In this document: positions 1-13,600 of the stretch, one piece after another
Numbering within the stretch: position 1 is the first letter of the stretch
Layout of the letters: the number at the start of each line of letters is the position of its first letter
Assembly (NCBI GenBank): GCA_034190875.2
Contig: CM067346.1
Span: 40,460,199-40,524,198, forward strand
From: Urechis unicinctus
Lineage: Eukaryota > Annelida > Polychaeta > Xenopneusta > Urechidae
Reading direction: 5' to 3'
Length of the DNA stretch: 64,000 nt
Made by a program: the position numbers and the translations under genes
Notes under the pieces: model-generated
What the model was told of the DNA's origin: nothing
What the model saw: only the letters and a program-made list of their open reading frames with translations
The model's database searches: none

Positions 1-1450
1 TATTTTACAGACCGTGCAGATATTGCTAGTGTGTCCTTAGTGCAGAATTGACAGCAATCAATACTCGCCGCCATCTTGATATTAGGCCAGGATATTGTGC
101 ATGTGACTAACACTATTGAAGTTTGCAATCAACTTTATGTGCTGATTTATGGTTGGTTTAGATTGTTGCATAGACAGGCTTGTTCTTCGTTGTAGCAACA
201 ATGTACACGTATCTTATGTGATGGTCTGTTTAAACGTGATATATGCCGTCAACGCGTCACATTTGGCTCATTATCATGGTACATTGTAAAGCAGACTTTG
301 ATGGTATTCCGTCATTTTGTAGCAGCGTTGTTTGTTAATGACAAGGCGTATACTACCACCTCAAATGAGGGCAAGATATTCACTTAAATATCTATGTTAG
401 ACAGCCACAGCATAACATTTCACAAAGAATTTATTTCTACATGAGTGTATTGCTCCACACTGCACTGCATTAAATGTGGAGTTTTCAGAAAATATAATGT
501 ATTTATGACATAGATTTACGAGCTGGTCAAGTACATGCGAGAGCTGAGTATTTGTAAAGGTCAGGCACTATTGAATAAATATCTTGATTTTGTAACAGGA
601 TAAGATCGTAAACAACACATTAGTCAGGTCCCCGCTATAAAAATAGCTGCGTTACCGGCTATTGATATGCTTTTAAAAAGATATCATTGATACTGTACTC
701 AATCTGACGACCGAAAAGTAATCAGGACTGAATGATCAGATTCCTTGACCTGTCAGGGTAAGGTCACGTTCTAGTACAAGGGGAAAGTCTTCAAATGCAG
801 CATCAATTGAGTGAACGATGCTCGTTGCTGCTCCACGGTGTAACCAGTGGGTGCTGAATGTGAAATCATCTGCGTTATAACTACCGACCACAGGTCGTCA
901 ATAGCCATTTCACATAACATGAATAATGCGTGGGACATTTGCCTCAGTCTATAATGCTGTACGCATGCAAAAGCATGTCATCAAAAGCTGCATTGGATTA
1001 GCTGTGTAAAGGTGGCATCTCGGAAACGATGCATTGAAGAGCGAAAATCACATTTACAGCATATCTATGCAACAAACAAGATGCAAGTCGGCTCTCTTCA
1101 TAATTAACCTCGTTATAATAGTACCTAATTATAATTGGTTCTGCACACGATCCTGGGCGGAACACGTGAGTTGCTGCTTCAATTAATTATCGGCTTATCA
1201 ATCTAATTGTCACGATCTTGCATATCGTATCTCTGGGAAAGTGTGTCTCACTCCCGTCAATAAGAATATAAATTCATATAGAATGTTTGGAACTAGATCT
1301 AATTCAACAGACATGTATTTATTGGTCAACTGATCAGTTCCTAACTGAGAAAGCAACGCACCATTTACCTACCTGAAGAAGTAGGTGCTGTTTGCACTCG
1401 TTTAAAGTATATAAGTGCACCATTAGGTCATGGATGCATACCTGCATAAC
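1..1450. other. Non-coding, no gene recognised
   Basis: AT-rich sequence with frequent stops in all frames and no recognisable exon, RNA gene or intact mobile element. A stretch near 1205-1260 ('cacgatcttgcatatcgtat' and the 'aaagtgtgtctcactcc' that follows) resembles one near 4175-4225 and, more weakly, one near 61320-61385. This makes it a probable degenerate member of a dispersed repeat. The rest shows nothing I can name. Confidence 0.6.
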
Positions 1451-1639
1451 TACATACACATATACATACATACATACATACATACATACATACATACATA
1501 CATACATACATACATACATACATACATACATACATACATACCTACATACTGACATACATACATATGGGTACATACATACATACATACATACATACATACA
1601 TACATACATACATACATACATACATACATACATACATAC

Positions 1640-1670
<31 letters not shown>

Positions 1671-1898
1671 CATACATACATACATACCATACAGGTCACA
1701 TACAACATACATACATACATACATACATACATACATACATACATACATACATACATACATACATACATACATACATACATACATACATACATACATACAT
1801 ACATACATACATACATACATACATACATACATACATACATACATACATACATACATACATACATACATACATACATACATACATACATACAAACATAC
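1451..1898. repeat. (TACA)n microsatellite, interrupted
   Basis: About 450 bp of tetranucleotide TACA/CATA repeats. It is interrupted near 1541-1568 (cctacatactgacata, then catatgggta), at 1640 (a dinucleotide slip) and at 1684-1708 (taccatacaggtcacatacaac). The repeat lacks stop codons in all six frames, so it creates long false open frames of Tyr-Ile-His-Thr or Met-Tyr-Val-Cys type on the two strands. The interruptions divide it into segments of different apparent age; the segment after 1708 is the longest pure run. Confidence 0.98.
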
Positions 1899-4800
1899 CT
1901 AGTTTTGCGCCATGGAGGGATAAATCGTACCGGAGAGTACGCGCAGTTGAGTGGCATATTAAATTACCGCCAGCAAGCGGTCATTTGTTGGACTGTCGTC
2001 AAACTGTCACGATGCTGAAACTGTAATATGTCATGAATTAGGATTGTGAAATAAGGTTTTGACAGGACGTGATATGCAAGGGCTTATTTCGAGCCATGAA
2101 TATTTATCACCTATCAGAAGGCCCAATGTGATTGATAATATACGCCTTCGTGCGCAGCGTTCACGATGAGGCGATGAAAAACGTGCGCCCATGCATATGC
2201 TGGAGAGGTGGGCCATGATAAATGCGAACCTTCAATCACAAAGTTTTAACCCGGACTTGAGTTGACGTGGTAAGGATTAATTACTGCATGATTATCGCAA
2301 TAAATTGTGTGCGTATTTTGTCTTCAGAATAATCATGGTACAGATATATGTCAGTAAAAATGAGAGCATGGACACCTGGGGTGTTGTTTGCCATTGATGT
2401 TTACGACTGCATGCCACATCATTCACCTGGCTGCTGGTGCAAATATACCGCACGATGCTCATTTGGGACACGAAAATTGCAATGATATACGTGGGTGCCC
2501 AGGTTTTGGTTCTCTCATAGTTATTGTATTATCATGAACAACGCTTTGTAAGGGTGGATGTCCCACACGATGCCATCGAGTAACAAAACAGTGACTATAG
2601 TTGCTGGGGTTACCCCTGTTACAATAAACAGATTCTTTTGGAAAGGCTTTTGTTACCTAAAGTCCTATTTTTTAGTACAGTGCGTGATGAAATTTGTGTC
2701 GAGAATTGCACAGAATTATGTAGAATGACTGCTATTTAATTTGCTATGGAGAGCCGTTAAGGCAGATACTCGAATCATATATATCCCTCGGTGCGTACAC
2801 GTTTGTATCAGAGGCGCAAGTCAAGGCAAGAGCCATCAATCATTTTGCAATTGAGCTGAATGATAAGGCTGAGAAAAGCCGGATTGGGATGTCTCAAATT
2901 AATGATTGGTGTTCCTATTGGGGCCGTCACTGAAGTCTCGTGTGGTGTTGGGGGAGATGCATGCAAGCCACCCGCTACAGATAGCGTGCCATGCCATAAG
3001 TTACGGGAGGAAATTATACCGTTGCACGTGGGAAGAATCAATTTCTGACAGAACGCCCATTGGCGTATACAGACTAGGTTACAAATGGACAGAAGCTGGA
3101 ATAGGAAAGATATTGCAACCAAAAGATATATTCGTTATGTATTTATGTTGTTACATTCTAGTTTTCTGTGCCGTATGTGGAACTTGGGGCGCAAATTACT
3201 TTCGCTGTCAGTAAATATGTCGGAAGGTGGTTATTCATTTCATGTCCGGAATAATGTAGGAAGTTGGTTATTCATGTGTGTAGCGACCAACATTAAGTCA
3301 TCCCGGCGGCGGGTCGTTAAAACGGGAGCACTTCATTTGCAATAACCGCATAACATACGTGTTGTGCGCAAAGATGTTGTTTGGTTTGAAACAATACTTA
3401 AGGATAACCTGTTGACAATATGTGTAACGCAACACTTACACTATGGCTTCATAAAGCAAATTAAATCATTTAACATTTACGTAAAGCTTGGATGTTTAAA
3501 AAGGCCGATGTTCATCTGTTTAGTAATAAATAACGACCTAATTGATATGTATGTGATGAAATGCTTGATTAAATTAAGTTAAGATAACATTGACTTTACG
3601 AATCGAACTACAATGAAGGTAATCGTATCGTTAATGTCTTCGATATCTGCCCGATGGTAATCCATCCATGCATTGAATTGCTGCAATAATAGAGCTTGAT
3701 GAGTAAAAACAACACACATCTTAGGTTAGTGGTTCATAGATTGTCAGAGATAGCCAATCACACAGATGACTCAGACCCAGGAATGGATGGATGGCGATCG
3801 AATACAGCGTTGTTCTTCTTAGGCGACGCACATGGTGTGTGCTGCATTCTAGCTAACACATCGGTAATACCAGCAGGCAACAGGTACTCAGTTTGCTCGT
3901 TGCATTTTATGAAAGGTTTGCATGGACCTACAACAAGAGAGATTACATTTGAAGCTTTAATGCAATGTTCGTGTTAAACGTCGATTCAGATAACAGGGCC
4001 TTGGAAATAGCAGTGGCAGCTCGGAAGCTGTCAATGAGCCAATTATTCGGATAAACATACCTCGTTTGTGATGTATGCTGATCAGATTGTGACAATATAG
4101 TAGACGGTCTTACCGTTTGTTCTTTGAGAACAAAGCATTTCGCGAGAGATAAATGTTAGGTGATATACCATATTAGCCGCGATCTTGTATATCTGATGCT
4201 AGGAAACGTGTGTTTTACTCCTAACCTGTGAAGCACGTGTTCAAGAGGTAGTATGGCTGCTTGCTGTACTACTAGTACAAACATTAATAATATATTATAG
4301 AACGACGTAATTATTTTAAGACCGGGAAAAAATTACCTGAAGGGAATCATTTTTCCAACACGCATTGGTCTGAAGCGAGGGTAATGTATGATCCTTGTGC
4401 AGCAGATAAATTAAGCCCAAAGGTTTAAACGTTTGCTGTTGAAGATGATATGCTGTGTATGATGTCGATAGCGTTCAAATGCTTTGGAATTGAAAATGAC
4501 AGCATTTGCACATACAATGAAATGGGCTCTGAACTCAGAATTCTCAATTGTGACTGCTGATGGCAACGTCACCCTATGATATGTCACACAATCACGTTGC
4601 AAAGTCGTATGTTCAAGGATTGCTGCTTGTCTGTTATGAAGCTGCAGTTCCATCGTGATGGCAGCATATAACCAACCACCATATCATACATATTGATCAT
4701 TGTACATCACGCGTAGTCGGTTCCTAGCTACGGATATTGGTCTACTGCTTGTCACACAATGAATCATGGGAATACGTGAACACATTATAGCTACATGAAC

Positions 4801-7800
4801 CAACCATTGTATAGTCGACGTGCTGTGTGCAACAAGTTCGCTGTTAAGCATCCATATGTGCTCATATATCCTGCTGTTGGCAATGCGCCATAAAATGTTA
4901 CCTCTCACGTGTAGTACATCACTTTCTAAATATTAAACCATCCATTGTGTGATTTCGAGGCTTGACAAGATCAGTGCGATACCTGGATATGAGTTTAATT
5001 AAGGTGGCTTGGAAATAATTGGAATCGTCATGTCAATGGCTGGAAAGCAACACTTGAATAGGTTGGATATGCATACATTGAACATCATAATGAAATCACA
5101 ATATTAAATTATTACATCATTTTACTGCTGAGCTTGCAGTAAGCAGAAGTACGATTATGTAAAACCTGTCTGCTTTCTCGGTGCAAGGGGAAGTCCGTTA
5201 TTGAGAAATTAATTTCTTTTCCGGAGCACGATTACGGAATCGAATTACACAATATCGGTATGTTGACATAAGTAATCAGAGGTTTGTGTCCCAAGTTGGT
5301 TTAGGATTGAAATATACATTTCTGAAGGAATTTACCTATGCACCATGGCATATCAAATAGTCTGTAATGCTTGTTAAAATTAGGAGCAAGCGAAACAAGC
5401 AGCACGGGTAGAGATATAGCACTAACACAGAACACGCAGCAGCAAAAGACTTAATTGTTCAGTTATCGTATTAATTACGGCATATTATGACTCATACCCC
5501 GAACTATTGCAGTTATTACACTATATTCTGCCGTTGTTTATCCTAAAATTTAGATATCCGCCTACATGAAATTCGAAGGGCTAACCATCATGCAATGACA
5601 ACGTACATGATTTGTATATTATGCTTTTACACCATGACTTCATTTGAGGCCAATCAAAATTGTCGACTAGAAAATAAGGCAATAGAGTCAAGCTGTAGGT
5701 ACACCGTCGACTATTTTGCCGGTTGTAATGCAGCTATGCCATCATTAACCACACACCATCCCCTACAGCGCTAAACCGCGTCTCTAGGCACAACGATTGG
5801 ACGAATACCGATCGACATAGCGCCGATCTTTGGTTCGTCCCCTGCGTGGATGATACCGATCTCACTGATATGCATGACATAATTTCACGCAAAACCTACA
5901 CTCAATTCGTCGTGTTAATTTCTGCACGTCGCAACGTATACGAAAATGGATCAATTAACCCTTTATGTGTAACCTACTCCTTGATTATTTCTTGTCACAA
6001 CAAAGTTTGTTTATATGCCACAGGTATAGATTGCCGGGTTACCACCACTGCCGTGTACCATACTGGTCTATCCTAATATTGTCGTTTCCAGGAATTGGCA
6101 GTGAACGAAAGCTTGCTGATTGTAGCGGAAGTACGCTGCAACTAATAAAGCTCATACTTATATTTAGCTGATAAACATGCATCACATATATCAGTTCCCA
6201 ATGGGGCCGTTGCTATGAAGGACCAGCTTCAGTGATGCATAATATAGAATCACGACGAACCAGTCAGCTTTTCACACCTCAAGATCGAACTTACAACCTC
6301 TGGATCGAAAGACGACATGGCTAACCACTACATCATATGTATTTGCTCCACTAGGAGCACCATTAGTACATACGGGCTAAATTCATACAAACATTTACAT
6401 CCCAACATGAATATGTTGTATTGTATACTCTAGGTATAGCTTAATCGCGAATTAGACCTGCTGATTACATACTTTAGACGACCGTACTGTTGCACAAAGA
6501 AGGTATTACTTCCTAGGCGTTTACAGGCTAAATAGACACGTCAGAATCCTCGCAAATGTTAGACAGATTCATATGTCCATGGTTATTTATAATGATTCTT
6601 CCATGGGGGCTTTGCGATGTAAACATAATGTTAATGGGCGGCAATTGTTAACGTGCCATCACCAACAGTGAGGTTTGCATTATTGATGTCTAAGAAGAAT
6701 GATGACCAGATGCGATATTTCAGCATTACCGCATCGAGCAGGTTAAGCAGTTGATTGCTCAATGTATGTTTATGTAATCCAAAGGCTCCTGAACAGGAGG
6801 CGATAAAACCTTTGCTTTTCAGGAAGCTTCAATTTTTATAGCAACCCGAACATTCAAGATGTATATACATATAGATAAACCTGGTGTGGTGATACGCTAT
6901 AATCATAGCTTGTCAACATAATGATTTACTTGGTTTTCTACACAAGCTATCCGATTTCTGCAAAATTTAATCACATTCAGGCCACAAAACCCAAACCAAG
7001 ACTTGACTACCAATACGATTTATTTGATATTCATGGAGTACTTTCCGAAAGTGTAAATTATGATATGGTTTACCCGAGCAGCAGACGAGTTTGATTAAAA
7101 GGGATATAAGATAAAACTGTTAGATTATCCAGCTTTTCGTAGACTTATGTCCACGAAAGGATATACAACCATGTCAACATAACGTTGATGCACTTTTACT
7201 TTCGTAATGTTTACAAATATTTTGGTTTTGACCATTTTAATATGATAGTCTAGTCTTAATAACGTACAAAGATAATCTTTTAGGAATGATTTCGTTGAAT
7301 TTTTAATGTTGTAGCGAAATTAAAATCTAACAACTAACCATTCGTTCACATTACCTGATAGCCTAAATATCTTCCTTACAACCATATACTTTAGACCTTA
7401 TGGTCAAAATAATCTTTAAACATGAATGTATTTTAATTTTTTAAAGATATTCAGCTGAATAACCAAGCAGCTATGACGAACAGTGGGAGCTCATCTATGG
7501 TAAACTGACTGACAAAAAAGCATATTCGGTCGGACACGACGAAATGTATCTAGGTTCCATATGTCCACTGACGCACGTAATAACTATGTGCGGTAAATTG
7601 ATATGTTTATTTGCAAGTAACCCATCGACTGGAAGTGTACGTTAATTGAATTAACAAAGCTCCCTCCGGGGAAAGAATTGTGTATCACACGATATAGGAT
7701 ACTTTGAGCTAATCAAATCATATCTTGTAGCCCATCAGCCTGCATCCTCACCACGACTAAAATCCTCAACAGCAGCTCAATCATTGTTGGTTGTTATCAT

Positions 7801-9164
7801 AGCAGCTGATTACTGTATATGCAATTATAAGAATGCACTGAGGGGTGTAGTCATTCACAAACAACATTTGAGAGTACCATGAAATGAAGGGTTATGTACG
7901 AATATATAGTGCATATTAGCTAAAGTATATAACCTTTCTGATTCCATCAAAGGAAACTCAGATGATCCATCAGGCTTGAGGTATAATATCACAAGAGTCG
8001 TCTGGTGTGTATTACACCTGCGTTTTGTTTTGTAAAATCTGCAGCCAGGTGGTAAATGGATTTATCAAGCGTTTCGTCTTCGAGGAGTGCGAATATATAA
8101 ACGTAAGGCACAGCCTTAGCTCTGTCGGTAATACACCTTCTCGCTTACCCATTAAGACGATTAACAGGACTTGATATATTAGGCGATAGCAGGTAGCGAT
8201 TTCTAATATTCCCCCATGTACAGATTGCAAACGTTCGCCGGTCTCGTCTAAGGCGAAGTATATCTCTTCTCTATTATAAAACTATGGTAAATTTTATCAA
8301 TATTTGTGGAAATACAATAAAGGCATTATTCCATCTACATACTTTGAACGAACAGAATACACGAGTAACAATAATGTCTTATCTTGGTAATACAGAGTCA
8401 GACAGCTTAAATGGTGTGGCTTTTCACAATTGGTAACATACTATTGGTAGGATATTAATAAATATGCTCTCTATGACACACGTTTAACAATCTGATTAGG
8501 TACGCAGTTTTACAAAATTTATATTAAAAATGAAAATTTACAATAAAGCGAGACACATTTATATAAACCGTATGTTGGATATATTACAGAGATATAAAAT
8601 AGAACACTGATCGCACTCGGAACGCACCTGACATCACAGCTGCTCATGAAATAGAAATAGTTACGCGGTGAATTCTCGATACATGCATGCTTTATATGCT
8701 TCCGTACGCATTATTAGTAGCAGACCATGTTATTATTAAACGAACAATACATTGGCGTTAAACGCGACATATTCTATGCTTAACATGTGATCCAGAACCT
8801 CTTTGCTTTTTCCCCTGATGAATATGTTTTGATAAAGGTCCTACCATTGATCAGAGATAACATACATAACTCGTCATATTTTATTGACCAGGATGAGAGT
8901 TAATAAATTTCGAATTGCGACTTAGCGTGTGTTTAGAATAAGTTCACCTTGGCGCACTAGCCTAGGCAGGAACCATTTTCTGTGAACTGAAACCGAACAA
9001 AACCAGAGCTCTATTGCAAGTCAGGCCATTGCCACAAATTGTCACCATATTGTTTCCCAGTGCGAAGTTCTCAAGGATATGTGAGTTGCCAATAACCCAT
9101 GATCGGAAGAACATGCTCAAAATTACTGTGTTGACCCAGCAGGTGTACGCTTTACACAGATAAA
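1899..9164. other. Non-coding, no gene recognised; scattered diverged repeats
   Basis: No open frame here has a recognisable domain; the longest are about 60-104 codons. Traces of dispersed repeats are visible. 2812-2873 (key words 'gccatcaatc' and 'atgataaggct') matches 38185-38245. 3300-3340 ('cgggagcacttca') resembles 38600-38635. 4150-4225 resembles 1190-1260. The part from about 6700 to 9100 is more AT-rich and shows nothing identifiable. Confidence 0.55.
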
Positions 9165-9576
9165 TACATACATACATACATACATACATACATACATACA
9201 TACATACATACATACATACATACATACATACATACATACATACATACATACATACATACATACATACATACATGCATGCATACATACATACATACATACA
9301 TACATACATACATACATACATACATACATACATACATACATACATACATACATACATACACATACATACATACATACATACATACATACATACATACATA
9401 CATACATACATACATACATACATACATACATACATACATACATACATACATACATACATACATACATGCATACATACATACATACATACATACATACATA
9501 CATACATACACATACATACATACATACATACATACATACATACATACATACATACATACATACATACATACATACA

Positions 9577-9608
<32 letters not shown>

Positions 9609-9771
9609 CATACATACATACATACATACATACATACATACATACATACATACATACATACATACATACATACATACATACATACATACATACATACATA
9701 CATACATACATACATACATACATACATACATACATACATACATACATACATACATACATACATACATACAC
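9165..9771. repeat. (TACA)n microsatellite, about 607 bp
   Basis: About 150 units of TACA/CATA, longer and cleaner than the array at 1451-1898. Point changes or 2-bp slips occur near 9271-9279 (catgcatgcat), 9357-9362, 9467, 9508-9512 and 9604-9608. The slips shift the phase, so the array is made of several in-phase blocks. Long open frames across it on both strands are artefacts of the motif. Confidence 0.99.
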
Positions 9772-12679
9772 CAACACTTTTCTTGCTTTCGATATGGTAA
9801 ACATGCATCCCTAATACTAATGCTTTGCTAAACATCCTGCACAAATATATGTTATCCAAGTAATTGTAAGTAGCTGTTGGCGGATGTTCAAAGTGCAACC
9901 AAACTTGTGTTCGGTAGAACATGTGTTATATCTAGTAGATGTGACTGTACCACCGGTTAAGTTGGATTTACCTAGCTATTGTTGTTATTATGGTGCGTGT
10001 GGAGGGTATTTACCTAGAACATATACACATGAACTCCGTGTTGGCTCTGTTGTACAGAATTGACATGATAAGCACAATAAATAATTGCACCAAAGCCATG
10101 CCTGTCGCAATATCAACATGCTATTTTTGATTCACAACCCCGGTGTAATTACCTATTTGTGATTATGATTTCAAGTTGCCCGCGTGGAGAAATGCAAGAG
10201 GCTATGCATTGACATATTTGTGTAACAGACCGTATTTTCCTGTTCGTTTCGCTTTAAAACAGAAGAGGCTTATTTATTACAACCGCTTATAATAATACCC
10301 AAACATTGTTGATTGACAATTAGCCACTTCATTTATAATTCCCGAAAACTCCCGATACGTTTCCAAAAGCTACAAAACACTCCATGCTTAAATTACAGGA
10401 TACTTGGCCTGAGATGGCAGGCGGGGTAAGCACATATAAATATAGTTCACAAAGGAAGAAAGAAAGACCAACCTAAAATTGCAGCTACGAAAGATAGTGG
10501 CACAATACTTAAAGATTATAACGAGTCTGGTGCTTAATGATCTGCTCTATGATTGGATTTCTTGTGTATTTTCATGAAAAACCTTTCCAATTGGACAGGT
10601 AGAATTGCTACATATCGGCGATCAAAAAATACGGACAACCATACGGGGGCTATCAAAGCAACAATGTCATTGTGAATTTGGGCGCTAGCTTGACATTGAT
10701 ACATTATTTATCTCAGCGCACCATTGAGGTACCTCCACGTCGGTAAGAAGTACTGGGCTATACAATCACGCGTCGTCGTCATACATCCAACAAGTCAGGA
10801 CTCAGAGTGGAACTTATTTAGAAATTATAGCATCATCTAACGTTTATCCAAGGTAACGGACAAAAGACCGCTGCACTTTACGTCCGTGTAATTACATAAC
10901 CAGGCTGTTTTTCCGGTAAGGAACTCTCCAATAGCGCCAACATGTGTCAGTGGATATCGCTAGTTCTGATGAGGGCCGATGACCAAACTGAAACATTATT
11001 CACGTCTATACTCGACTCGTGCGTACGTTTCACATCAATGCCATTCTTGCAATTATAAATCAATCATTACAGTGAGCAGGAACAAATCAACAAATATATT
11101 TGTCAGAAGTATCATCATTTAGTGTCAGCCAGGGGATACATCCAAATTTGTAGGTTAATTTATCATACATAGACATAGGAGGCATGACTAGTGTTTCGAC
11201 AAAACGAACCTGACAAATAGCAGTGATCGATCATGTTTTGACTAATAGCGCCGAAGCACAGACAGGGTACCTTGGTGAACAGGATCATGTCAATCAAGAT
11301 GAAAATTCAGTTTGACACCTCTTCAAAAGCCTATGATAAAACCCGATTAGCTGATTGTACTCCTTGAATACGTCAATTTCTCTTCGTTGTTATATGACTG
11401 TTGAAAGATATATTGGTGTTGGTGGAATGTACTAAGATTACCAGGCAAGAATCTCAAAGTTGAGGAATGCTTCTGATAAGTGTTGTATGAATTATTCATT
11501 CGTCATCAGGTTATAAAGCAGAAAGTGCTCTGCTTCTTCATCCCACAAATTGCGTCCAATGATCAAGACATTAAATCGCCCACAGCGACTTCCGTCAAAC
11601 GATGAATGAGAGAAGTTTACTGACGATGATGGGTGCTATTGGTCAATGCAATGTTTATGACATGGTCAAGATTGAGAATATGTAGATTTTGGTTAATAAT
11701 AATTCGAGCATCATGGCTATGCTATGACCAATCAGTACAACAATGAAGCACGTCATATTGTCATATTGTCGTTTGTCAATATTCTGAACCATATACTCGT
11801 ATTCACATATTACTGGTCTAGATAAGACCACAGCCTCAATCACCCGCTATCCCATCTCTCATCTTATTAATACCTCACAATCCTAATGCACGGTTTACGA
11901 TGAACTCACTGTGACAATTAACGAAATTGCACAAAATGACTTTCTTCTGATGGTGTTAAAATGTACCACAACAGAGAGATTCCTTTCATCTCACGCATTT
12001 GCCACTCATAGCAGTCAAATTAGCAATGGAAATCACAGATTTGTTTTGTTGGCTTGGTCTGGCTTTAGAATTTTGATTGACACCTGTACAGAGCTCCGGG
12101 GTCACCAGGTAAATATCAACCGCGTTAATAATGAGGGATGAGCCAAGTACAATATGTTGTGCATACACATCCTGGCATAACAATCATGAGAACGCCAACG
12201 TAATTGAGTCATACCATCAAAGTGTAACGGGCAAATGAACAGATGAAAGACAACATCAAAGCATCGAGGAATCATTATTAACTCTATCTTCGAATGGAGC
12301 TGGTCTCGAAGAGTCTAGCAACGCAAAATTCTTTGTTAAAATTGTTAGGGAAGAAACATTTAGGTTATCGCTAACTTAAGAGATAACCACATCACTGAGC
12401 CAGACAGCTTTGCCTTTTTTGGGTTCGCCGTGGTAAGTTAGTAATAGAGATATACAATTGGTGCATAGCCCCATGTGGTAGATTAACGAGTTTTAAGTTT
12501 GTTTTATATATTAGCATAAATCATCGACAGGAATCGTCTTTGGCAATCATCCGATGAAATCTGTATCATTAATCATCCTGTATCTTTATCATTTAGGTTT
12601 GCACAGTATAAGATATCTCAAAGAGCAAAACAAAGCAAACTATGGCATATTAGGTTGAGAGCTTCATCCAAATTTAGTC
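9772..12679. other. Non-coding, no gene recognised
   Basis: Mixed-composition sequence with normal CpG content and stops in all frames. The longest open frames are under 80 codons and have no recognisable motif. I see no tandem repeat, inverted repeat or RNA gene that I can support. Confidence 0.55.
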
Positions 12680-13600
12680 TTTTTTATTGTGAATATTATC
12701 TGCATTATATATTTATCATAAAACCGGAAATAGCGATGCTTGTTTCTATGTAAATTCATATATATGCTATTTTCCCTCATCAGTTATCATTTTTTTATTC
12801 AATATTCTTTGATGCCACCCTAGAAAACCCCCACCTTCGCAATAAAAACGTATGAATGGATATCAGAAATGCTTATATAACCGATAAAACGATAAAATTA
12901 GCTCAGAACTTAGAACAAATATTAATAGATACAAGTTTATTAATAACGACCATTAAAATATCTTTCAATCATTCAATAACATCTTCATTTAATTACATAA
13001 GACAAAGCGCATATGTAATGACAGATTTATTCATTTTTCTAAAGAAACACGTACATATGTCGTCATTACCTTTACTCATCAAAGGCAGATGTGGTCAGAT
13101 GTTGTTTAGGAGCATTCTTTCCAATAGAGGTATCAATCATAACATCCATCAATCGGTCATAACATTTACATGACACAATCTTGCATTCAAAATCGGTCAA
13201 ATCCTTGAAATACTAATTTGTCATTGAATTGGTCTCCTTGAGAGAAGGCCCAGAAGTACAGTGGTGGTCGTACGTAAAAACATTTCCAGGGTACTGACGA
13301 TGTACGTAATTCTATACATTATGTCTTCGAATGAGTTATAATGTAGTTCATACTCAAACTGCCCGAGCACACAGTGGATATGAGAAGGTCATTAAAAGTC
13401 TGCGTCTTGGGCACATTGCATTTAAATAACACTTCCAATGTGATATTCTATGTCTAATTACTGACTGACCTTTTGTCATGGAATTTCTCTGGAAACAACT
13501 GTTTTTGTGTGGAAATCTACTGCAACGCAGTAAGAAACATTGTCATATGATGACTATAATATTGCATGAGACTGTCAGATTCAATTAACACGCCACACAA
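12680..13600 (+). repeat. Diverged direct duplication, left copy
   Basis: Colinear by eye with 16525-18060. Shared landmarks in order: 'ttttattgtgaatat' (12685 / 16531), 'gatgccaccc.agaaaac' (12811 / 16678), 'aatggatat' followed by 'aaatgct' (12853 / 16719), 'gcattct.tccaatag' (about 13113 / 17090), 'gtcaaatccttgaaa' (13196 / 17192), 'attatgtcttcgaatgagtt' (13318 / 17264), 'attgtcatatgatgac' (13538 / 17955). The offset grows from about 3.87 to 4.4 kb, so the right copy carries extra sequence or the left has lost it. Divergence looks like roughly a quarter to a third of positions, with many indels. No gene is recognised inside. Confidence 0.75.

Noticed and set aside
1334-2018. Long open frames on both strands encoding Tyr-Ile-His-Thr or Met-Tyr-Val-Cys repeats (also 8962-9922)
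   Set aside because: They come from (TACA)n, which has no stop codon in any frame. Open frames exist on both strands at once and there is no non-repeat coding sequence.
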